Assembly: GCA_963942565.1 (NCBI GenBank)
Contig: OZ012694.1
Location: 32,659,513-32,723,512, forward strand
Source of the DNA: Maea johnstoni
Taxonomy: Eukaryota; Annelida; Polychaeta; Spionida; Magelonidae
DNA: 64,000 bases
Direction of reading: 5' to 3'
Below the pieces are notes generated by a model. The model made no database searches and was not told where the DNA came from. It saw only the letters and a list, made by a program, of their open reading frames with translations. Both the position numbers and the translations under genes were made by a program. This document shows, one piece after another, positions 24,745-61,800 of this stretch; the first letter of the stretch is position 1, and each line of letters begins with the position of its first letter.

Positions 24745-25535
24745 GATCTCTGTTGGAGACTACACTCCTTACAAGGTCATGATCTCCTATGGGAAAAACA
24801 GTATGCTCCTTATAAGGTCATGATCTAATTTGGGAGATGCTGTACACTCCTTATTATATCATGATCTTCTTTAGGAGATGCTCTACACCCTTAATAAGGT
24901 CATGATCAAATTTGGGAGATGCTGTACACTCCTTATGAGATCATGATCTCCTCATGGAGATGCTCTACACTCCTTATAAGGTCATGATCTCCTTTTTGAG
25001 ATGCTCTACACTCCTTATAAGGTCATGATCTCATTTGGGAAATACAGTATGCTCCTTATAAGGTCATGATCCAATTTGGGAGATGCTGTACACTCCTAAT
25101 AAGGTCATGATCTCCTTTAGGAGATGCTGTATACTCCTTTTAAGATCATGATCTTTTAGGAGATGCTGTATACTCCTTTTAAGATCATGATCTTTTTGGA
25201 GATGCTGCACACTCCTTTTAAGGTCATGATCCCTTTTGGGAAATGCTGTGCACTCCTTTTAAGGTCATGATCTCCTTCAGGAGATGCTGTGCACTCCTTA
25301 TAAGGTCATGATCTCCTTTAGGAGATGCTGTGCACTCCTTTTAAGGTCATGATCTCCTTTATCAGATGATGTACACTCCTTTTGAGGTCATGATCTCCTT
25401 TGGGAGACTGATGATCTCTTTTGGGGATAATAACCCTTATAAGGTGATCTCTTTGGGAAATACTGTAAACTCCTTTTATGTCTTGATCGCTAAGGGAGAT
25501 AGTGTACACTCCTGATAAGGGCATGATCTCTTAAA
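24745..25535 (+). repeat. 41-bp minisatellite, about 18 units, carrying AAGGTCATGATC
   Basis: Unit consensus AAGGTCATGATCTCCTTTGG + GAGATGCTGTACACTCCTTA + T. About eleven units keep AAGGTCATGATC exactly. The right end is degenerate, with shortened units. Confidence 0.93.
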
Positions 25536-26181
25536 TATTATCACTTTATTTTATTTTTTTTTGGAACTTCTCGATTGTTGAGGAAATTGACACTAACTGT
25601 TATCCTTGATAAATTTTCCCCACTAAGAAGGCTGTTAGGATTAACATTTGTATGACAATGTATGCAGCCGTCAACAATGAAAAGGTGCTGCAAGGTTGAT
25701 TTCATTCTCATAACTTAAATTACACATAGTTTATCTATTCTTGTTCGATAACTACCAGGTAGATCTTTGATAAATAAAACTTGCTATGTAGCATCCATTG
25801 TGAGTCAGCATTGGAGTTTCGGTCTCTGACAGTAGTGTCTGAACACTAAACACCTACTGAACACCTAACAGAACACTTCGGTTACGCACACATCAATTTG
25901 TTATGGACATGATATGCTGTTGTTATATGGAAAACAATAATGGTTCACACCTGAACATCTGTTGCTTCAAGTTGGTTGGAAAAAAACATACTAATTATTC
26001 ATCAAACAGCATTGTTATTGTCCGCTTACTTGCTGGACACTTTCCTTTTTGTACAGCTTCTCTGATTATGTATAAAAGGCAATAGCTTCCTGTCCCCAGA
26101 AGAAACTGAACTGTATTTTTTAATTGTTGCGTGAAACACCTTGATTTTATCTTAGTGTGTTGTATTATGTCTTAGTGTGAC

Positions 26182-26187
26182 AATAAA
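26182..26187 (+). promoter_or_regulatory. Candidate poly(A) signal for CSNK1A
   Basis: AATAAA within GTGACAATAAACATT, the best candidate before the convergent SEC23IP gene. Confidence 0.4.
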
Positions 26188-26319
26188 CATTATTATAACT
26201 CGGTATCGTCTTTCCTTATTCATTTCTTATTTATCTTCGGTCCCTGTGATTGCTACTCCCATTCTTACTTAATTGATATGGCAGCTACGCTTCTGGAGAA
26301 TTCTTAGCAGTGGGTCATT

Positions 26320-26504
26320 TCTAATCCCACCTATGCCGAGGCTATATTTTTCAAAAACATCTAAACCCTGTCATGTTGGTATTCATTATAAAACTCACGG
26401 AGTACTACCAGATGAGTACCAATCTGCCAGGGTCTTTGTCATGTTTTAGGTCTTTCGCATCATTTTGTATTGGCCAAATTAGCTACCACCAGCATAAGGG
26501 CTAA
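26320..26504 (-). mobile_element. TTAA-type MITE
   Basis: Reverse copy, CTATGCCGAGGCTA to CCAGCATAAGGGCTAA. Confidence 0.75.
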
Positions 26505-26548
26505 TAAGAAAGGACAAAATAAACAAAGAAATTGGACTTATAGATATA

Positions 26549-26554
26549 TTTATT
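26549..26554 (-). promoter_or_regulatory. Candidate poly(A) signal for SEC23IP
   Basis: TTTATT on the + strand is AATAAA on the - strand. It would give a 3' UTR of about 2.2 kb. The tract is AT-rich, so chance occurrence is possible. Confidence 0.25.
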
Positions 26555-26559
26555 TATAT

Positions 26560-28723
26560 ATTTATATTACGATCCACCAAAAGGTCTATGTTTGATCAAA
26601 CCTCAAACTTTAACAGAGCAATAAATAAGATTCTGCACCAGTCTCAACTCCCTTAGTTTTCATACGTATGGCGTGAGATTTTCTATTACAAACAAAAGAT
26701 TATTTAATTCATTCAAACACTAAGATCTTATTGATGTGTCTCTTTAGCTTATCTTGATAGCTGTTCCATTCATAGAAGTGTTGTCACTGTATCCATGTAC
26801 ATGGTGAGCTATGGTATTTCCATGCTAAAGGTTAAAACTTTCACGCCTCCAGCTCCCCAAACTATTTAGGCAGCACCTCTGATAAAAGCATATTTTGGAA
26901 AACATCTCAAGCACAAAAGTGCAACTGAACATTAATATTTTGTAAATACATGCATCATTTATAAGTTATCATGGATCCCTTCAATACTGTTCACAAGTTC
27001 TGAGCACGCATGGGTTAAACTGGATGATTTGAAGAGCTTGAATATTGAGAAAGTCTTCATTGGCAGATGTGGTTCACATTAACTCTTCTTGCCTGTAGCT
27101 GGCAAGACTGTTTTAGAGATATCTTCCTAGAACATGTATATTTTGAAAAGTATTTCAAGGAAAAAATTCATCAAAATCCCACCAACAAGACTCCTTTAAA
27201 TGTTTTGCCAATATAGGCTTTAATTCTTGAGTTACTTAAAATGGTTTAATCGATCCCAACAAAACATGACAAGATCTATGGGTGCAGTTGGGTTAAACAC
27301 AAGATACCAGCTGTGAACTTATTTAGCATAATCCATAGACCTAGAGATAGGTTAGAGTCCTTTAACGCCATATTACCCAAAGCAGACTGAATGAAAGACC
27401 ATTACTAGCATGATAGGGATTGACATTCTAGTATGAAGTGACTCACAGAGCACCTTAGTAGATATGGGTGGGATTAACGAGGTTTTATTAAAAAACCTCC
27501 CTACATCTGTAACAATTTAATATGGGAATTGAGTTGTAAAATTGGCACTTTTCTTCATTCTGATGTAAAACAAATCCCTTACACTCAGATCCTCCATCCA
27601 CTCTGGCACCTACATGTATCAACATGATTGACATATCAGCCTATTTCAGCCTCAATATGGAATACCTTGGTGTTATGTTGTTACCATCTCAAATATATGT
27701 CCTGTGGCTGCTAACTCTCAACTATCTGAATTCCAATCTATTTAATAACCTCTTCACATCACAGAAACCAAGTTGGAAATGTATTATTGCAGAAAAAACT
27801 GGACAATTCACCAAGGTATAAACCAAGCCAATCATATTTAAATTTCAACCTACAAACTACATCCGAATGCTCGACCTCTTAGAATAATTTTGAATTGAGG
27901 TGAGAATTGACAAATAATGAATGTTTCTGGTCATGCTGTTTCACATTTCTCCTTTATATAAATCATTCAAAATTATGCTTCTATCAGAAAGATATCCCTA
28001 AAACAATCAGATCACTGCGGGCCACTCTGGGAATGAATGTGTTAAAGAATGGGTAAAGTTCTTTTCTGCATCTCAAACTTCTGATATCATTGAGATAGTT
28101 AGGCCTGTTAGGGTCATCTTAGCATGGAAGGTTGCAATAGCACCAATGTACTTATGAGATACAAGTCACACACTTCTTACATTCACCTTGACAATTCCTA
28201 TCAATAAATGGTCATGCACCTTCACTACAAATATTTCATTTTCTCATTTTAAGATCCAGACAGATGGCTGATTAGGTTAACAATTCTTCAGGAAACTAAT
28301 TACAAAACAAATTGATATTTGATACAACCCTAGACCATTGAAAAAGTTGTGTGAGTGAGTGGCATTTGCATCATTCTGTAGATGACCTATGGCCTAAAAG
28401 AAAAAGTTGTTTGTTTCCTGTAACCCTACCCTAACAAGTTTTTATTCAATGAAAATCTCTACCCTAAATTTTTTCCGCCCTCCCAACTCCCAATCAACGT
28501 AAAATGCATAAAACACACATTTTTGATCAAAAAAATAAAGCAATTTTTTTTTTTACTGACCTACCTACCCTATTTATTTTCGGACCGTTACAGGAAACAA
28601 ACATTTTTTTTTTCTTGGCCTATTGCGATAGGTGTCGTACACACCTTTACCCATGCACACCTGAATATGCCATTTAGTTATAATAAAATCCTATAATACA
28701 ATCCTTATTTTCTAGTGTCTGTC
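26560..28723 (-). other. Putative SEC23IP 3' UTR / convergent intergenic region
   Basis: AT-rich, with no conserved ORF. It holds a GGCCTAAAAA-type MITE at 28391-28622. Otherwise I see nothing diagnostic. Confidence 0.3.
28391..28622 (-). mobile_element. MITE, GGCCTAAAAAA family
   Basis: Reverse copy, with ACCCTAACAAGTTTTTATTC near its left end. Confidence 0.83.
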
Positions 28724-55543
<26,820 letters not shown>

Positions 55544-55832
55544 GTTTATACACGTCAAATGTAAAAACGGAAACTCGCGTACACGAGACTGAATTTTAAC
55601 GAACAAGAAAATTTATTTCGAGTATCAAAACATATTACTAGCAAATAAATTAAGACACATGATGAATACTACGGCATATCATCATGATTTAAAAATAAAA
55701 TCATTATTTGACGCATCTGCGAGATCAACTTATCGCGTGGGTTACTTTCCCGCCATTTCCAAAAGACAGCACACTTACTAGTGCTTTTGTCTACAACTTG
55801 TGTACTTTTTCGCATATTTTAACAAAAACAAG
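55544..55832. promoter_or_regulatory. Divergent promoter region between SEC23IP and MCMBP
   Basis: 289 bp separate the two start codons. On the MCMBP side TTTCCCGCC (55746-55754) matches the E2F consensus and runs into CCGCCATTTCC, a YY1-like core. No TATA box is evident at an appropriate place. E2F control would suit MCMBP, a replication factor; this is inference from the motif. Confidence 0.65.
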
Positions 55833-55890
55833 ATGCCAGGGATTGAAGACTGGATCAACTGTCCACTACCAATTATACAGGGTCTTTTTG
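55833..55890 (+). CDS. MCMBP: MCMBP exon 1
   Basis: [19 protein letters not shown], phase 1 out, donor GTAAGT. The ATG aligns with the human MPCGEDWLSHPLGIVQGFF start. Confidence 0.92.
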
Positions 55891-58800
55891 GTAAGTGAAA
55901 TGTTCGTGACTTGTGTGTATGCAGTGGATTTGTAAAACTGTCAGACCACATGTACTTGATGTTATGATAATGGGACCTTTAAATTGCTGTCATTTGGTAG
56001 GTTTTTAAATGCCCTCTCAGAAATTACGGGGAATTCAGAGATAAATCTTATCAAAAATCCCGATAGAGTTTAAGATTACTATTTTTCGTGCATATAAAAT
56101 ATCAGATTTAAAATCTGAGATATAAATAGCATGGTTGTCAAGTTGAGTTAGACAGGTATAATACCACCAATCTGTCACTATCTATCCAAACATTGTATCT
56201 ATGATTTCAGGAGACTTCGTACCCAAACTGGTTCGTAACCAACCTGATGCGTACCCAAGTAGCTTCGCAACCAAAAGATTTCGTTACTATTGCATAATAA
56301 AACCATCTACCAGTCTCACAAATATCAAACACTTTATTAATTACGATTTTCGTTGACTGATGGTGGCCGAAATTTTCCGAAAATAGCGATCAAAGCTCAG
56401 ACACAGTGGTCGAAAGTCTCCGATATTATCAATTGGAACGAAAGCTAGATGGGAAAATTGATCGCTAACTTTGCACACAAGAACACAATTTTCCCCAACA
56501 AAATCCTTATTGCCCACCTACCTGACTTGTCATTCCTCTGCTATAGATACTAATAAAGGAACTTGCCTACCTTATATGTTGTTAACTTGTTTATTCTTGA
56601 TGCTGCACGCCAATTACACATTGAATTATACTTGTTGACAAGTCTATACTTTCAAAATGGCATTACCCATGCTATCAATAGGCCTACTTCCGGTCTCGCG
56701 ACCAGTGTGCTTTGGCAGATATAGGGGCTCTAGAAATGTTCGTTTATAATAATCTAAAATCAAATTGGATACTTCGCAAATTTAAACATTTCTTTCACTG
56801 TTTACAATATTACTTGTCAATTGAAACGAAAGCTAGATGGAAAATTGATCGCTAACTTTGTACACAAGATTGTGAAGAACACAATTTTCCCCAACAAATT
56901 CCTTATTGTCCACCTATCTATACCTGACTTCAATTATAAAGTACATGTATGTGATGTTATTGGCCATAATCCAATTCAATCAATTTCAACCTGATTAAAG
57001 CTGATGACAGATGTCAGCCTGAAGTATGAAGTATCCATATTCAAGGTTATATGATAAGCTAATATATATACTTGCAATAGGGATTAGTTGATTTACGTAG
57101 CCGAGTCTGGATATGCAGAAGCTTTGTCAGGAATCATTCTGACATATTTAAAAAATCTTGGCTGCATTTCTCATCTTGTAGATGTTCTCTCTCTATGATT
57201 TTCAAGAGGAATCAATATTCAATAATATTTTCTTATTATTGTTTGTATTTCAGAGCAAAAGCATGAAGAACATTCAAAGAAAATCAAAGAATACTTCACT
57301 GGCAAACTGGAAAATAAGAAGGCAATGTCATGGGTAAGTACATAGAAATAAATTAATAATTATCAGTTCAAAGAAGTCTGCTCTTCATTTTAAAAGCTGT
57401 TTTAAAACTGGCTTCATAGAAAACATGGTTTTAGAGTTGAATTAGATGTCATGGATTTGAAATGTATTCATTTTCGAGAAAATCTATAAAGATAGATTGT
57501 TTTCTGGATTTCTTTCTAGATTCCTTCCCTGAACAGCACGCCTTTGCACAATCTCCGGAGTAACTCGGTTGTCAAGTTCAGATGCATGGTACAAGACATG
57601 TTTGACCCAGAGTTCTACCTTGGTGTGTTCGAAGTTAAGGACAGCAAAACTGGACAGACCAGTTTGAAGAGTGGAAAGTACAGAGACATTGCGGATTGTC
57701 TGGTAAGCTACTGAATAGGCATCTCAATCTTTCGAAGCAAAGTGTAATTTTTATGCTTTCAATACTGTTTTTAGGATACCAAGTAAGGTGTGGACACATT
57801 TCCAGCACAATTGAAAATTGTATGTTAAGTATTGATATAAATACTCTACAATTTGGTCAGAATAGAAAAAATATATTTAAGTACTAGTATTTTTTTCCAT
57901 TCCTGGATACTACCATACCCTAGATAAAAAGAAATCTACTATTTATTTTGAAGACTCAGAACATTAGGTTGACAAACACTGAATGTTACACATATTTTAT
58001 TTTGCAGCCACACCAAGAGATTCTTTTGGAGTCGCCCAATAATGTCACCATGGATCGCCAAACTTTGTACTGTGTGCCTGTTCCAGGAGAAGCACAATGG
58101 GCCAAGGAAATATCCTTTTGTGATGTATGGTTCTTGGTGCTTATTAACCATACAAGAGAGTAGTTAGCAGATTCAGCAAACATTGGCAAATGTTTTGGGA
58201 ATCATTGAAAAGTGTATTTTAAATCATTGTTCAAACAGGGTTCGACTTTCCCAGGGGCATATGCTCCTAGATTTTGATGTGGGCCCCTAGAATTTTCAGG
58301 CTAGGGGCCCAAAATTGTATGTATAATAACCAGAAATCCTGTTTTTGACCATATATTTTTATCAAGTGTCAGACCCTGTTTAATGAAATCAACTAAATAC
58401 ATAGACTTTCAGATCATTTCAGGATTCTTCTATGGCTGCATGCATTACTATGGTATTGGCCATGTATATACTTAAACATTTTTCTTTTAAGATAGTTTGT
58501 GTTTGTCACATTGAAGTGAATTAAAATAATCTATTCATCACTCCATCTTATATTATTCTGACAGATGTAACTCCTTACCAAAACATTTTGATGTCCTGCT
58601 ATGTGTTCTTTAAGTATAATAATTTGAAAATTTGGTTTATGGCCTAACTACAATGTGCTAATTATCATCAATTGCTTTTAAAAAAAAATGATGTCTTATA
58701 TAAATTAAAATTTGATGTTTGATAGTGTGCCCTTTCTAACCTATCATATTTAAAGAGTATTACACAACTATATGTTAATGGAACAATGTTTGATTTAGAG

Positions 58801-61800
58801 TCAAACTCCTCATGAAAAAAAGCAATTTGGTCTTTACATTTTGCATTTATTAGCAGCTTTGATGTTGCCTAGGAGTTCAATCTAAATGTTTGGTGTTATT
58901 GCAATGAAGGCCCTTTTCCCAAACCTTTTCTGACTGTGTGTAGTTCACACTTAGAGCTCCACTTGAACCTAACGTCTGCTACTTTCATACTTTTGAAAAT
59001 AACTTGAGAATGGAGCGAAAGTTCACAAAATATTTGAAGGAGAGTTGTAGTTTGTCTTCTGGTAAACATTTCTCCTTCAAATGTTTTCCAGAAAATGCTT
59101 TTGTAAGTAACATATTTCTAAATTTGTCAGGCCTGTTTTGGCTGGTTCTTCGTGTTTGATCCTAGACTGTATGGTTGCCCGTTAGACTAACAAATCTTTC
59201 AAGTGTAAAAGAGAACCTTGCTTGCATTTAAAAGTCAAGAGTAGAATCTTGAATTTGACGCCTTAACTGTTCTCAAGTGTATGCCCAGGAGTGTCCAACG
59301 AGAGCAGCGCCCTCTACATCCTTTAGTGGAAATCGCACTAAGCGTAGCTTGGAAGATGGTGGTATGGATTGTGAACTGCCACAAGAGGGAGCCTCTGGTC
59401 AGGCAGAAATGGAGACAGAGGGAGAACATAAAAAGAGTCGAACAACTGCTGAATCAGGTAAATTCAATTACAGGCAACTCTGCTCAATCCGGACATGTGT
59501 TATCCGGATTTTCGTCTAAACCGGACAGATTGGAAGGTCCAGGTCCCTTCCTATACATATAATTCCTATACCCATAATCTGGATATTGTCTAATCCAGAC
59601 AGAAATTTAGGGTCCCCATCAGTCCGGATTAAACAGAGTTGCATGTATATTTAAGACTTAAGTAGCTGGAGCATCAAAATCTCCTTGACTGTTATTTTGT
59701 TCAGGGGCTTTTATATTCAATGTATAATATACATGAAGTCAAAAGCGTGTTGTTGTGGCACGTCTAGTTTAGTAATGCTGTGGCTTGGAGTCCCCTCTAT
59801 GAATAGATAGCTGTAGTATATTTTTTTCTCTGAATATTTTTTAATTGCCCTTTTTAAAAAAGCTTCATCTATTTTAGTTATTGATATCATCACCATCATG
59901 ATTATTAGAAGTACAGGTAATATATGAAGTACCATCATTATTATTGCCATTATTGTGTATGTATTTCTTAACACACATTCTAATGTATTTTTCTTTTAAT
60001 ATTCATATTAAAAAGAAATACATGTATTCTATTAATATAACGGGAGGATTAACCAAGTTTTTTAAAATTCTTTTTCAGCAAGCAGCTCACAGAGTTCTAC
60101 TCCTGATTTGAATTTTCCTCTCCCTGGGGAAAAGGGACCTGCATGTTTAGTGAAGGTAATTCTTATACTTTTGGATTGTTTACAGGCACCAACATAAGTT
60201 TCAGAACTAACTAGCAATGAAGGGGGAAGTAGTTAGTGACTTTTACTTGCCCAATATAATTTTGGGCTTACCTGAAATAAGTTCTAACATATGCTAGAAT
60301 GGTATGTATTATTTATCATGGACATAATCATTTGAAGGCCATTTTCTCTTTAATTGTGTTGCATTGTACGCATATTTCTCGGTAATTGTGGATTTTCTAT
60401 TTAAAGATGTGCTCAGAAAATCAACTTGCCCATTCGGGCAAGTGCAAACTAAAATGTACTTGCCCTAAAGCTCTTTTTTCAAAAATTCACTTGCCAGGGC
60501 AAGCAGGCAAGTACTTATGTGGGTACCTGATTTAATATTGTTTAAAAATGATGGCGGTAAAATTATGAAATGAATTCAAATTTGACCATTAGGTTTTTGG
60601 TGGCCTGACAGGATTGCTAGTTTACCTGAAGGCAGAGGAATGTCTGGAAATTAAAATATGTTCCTGAGCATCTGTGTGTAGTGAACACTAACAGTGTTAT
60701 TTTTGGTCTTTTCATTACAGATTTATGGAAATGGTGAGAGTTTGAAAGTGAATGAAGTAATAGAAGTGATAGGAGTTCTGTCAACAGATCCAGCATTGGC
60801 CATTAACAACACCGAAGAAAAGTAAGTCACAAGTAATAATAAACATGCATGGGGCAAAGAAGCTCAGTTGGTTAGGTGACAGACTAGTAATCAGTAGGTC
60901 GCTGGTTCAATTCCCGGCCAGGCACTTTGGTCTGTCCTTGGGCAAGACAAATTCCATATTGCCTCGGTCTACCCAGCTGCAAAATGGGTACCTAGCATTA
61001 ATAAGGCAGTGCTTAGAGCTTGTGCGCTATATGCTGCCAACTGCTCTGGAATATCCCTCGGGGGATTGAAATGGTTTCCGTGTGTACAGGCCTGCTAGGG
61101 GAGGAAGGTCGTGTGAGCGCTTCGGTGGATACAAGACTATAAACCGAATACCTTTACCTTTACCTCAACGCTAACTCAAACTGTTACTGGCCCCATATGA
61201 CCAGTGACACCTAAGATCTACTGGTCCTGCAAAAAGTTTACTGTTCCTACAAACATTTCTTTAATATGATAAGAAAAAACATTGCATAAAATCCACAAAC
61301 AACATTTATTTTTATGTATTTCATCTTCATTTGTTTCCAAAAACATTTGGCACATTCTTGAGGCAAAACTTGTTAACAAGAATGTCCCCAAATGTTAATG
61401 GCCGTGTAGGACCAGTTGAGGTCTTTTTTTACTGGCCCTAAGCCATTTTGGGAAAATTTTACTGGCCTGGGGCCATACTAGGTCCACTGTTAACGTCAAG
61501 CCCTGATGAGGATATTATTTATCAAGAAACGCTCCCAATTGGTATCACTATGATGTTAGAATGTACAGACAAGATGGACGGTCTGGATCTGTAGATGTAC
61601 CATTTAAACTTAGACAAAAATCCATGTGGACTCAAAGCCAGTGGATTTGGCGTGACAAGGGTTATGTGTCACAGGAGGGGATCAACTGGTATACCCTGCT
61701 TGCAGCCAATAGATGAGCTGCATACTTGAGAAGCTGGTCCTTAATGACTTGAGTGCAGCACTGATTATGTTGTTGGCTTTGATTGCACTCTGGGCCCAAT

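Larger units (their letters stand above)
21389..26210 (+). other. Putative CSNK1A 3' UTR
   Basis: No further conserved coding sequence is seen. A polyadenylation signal AATAAA occurs at 26182-26187 after a T-rich region and before a GT/T-rich stretch. Earlier candidates include AATAAA near 25773. The interval contains two TTAA-type MITEs (21572, 23118), an ATGATG-rich segment near 22020, a G-run at about 24001-24025 and a 41-bp minisatellite. How far the transcript really runs is inference. Confidence 0.35.

Noticed and set aside
58119-58130. GT-type donors (GTGATG, GTATGG) for MCMBP exon 4
   Set aside because: They would add residues after KE that have no human counterpart, while ATATCCTTTT plus CCTTAAC fits a U12 intron.
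60850-60925. Functional tRNA gene
   Set aside because: A and B boxes are present, but the fold is poor and the sequence continues into a SINE body and ACCTTT tail.
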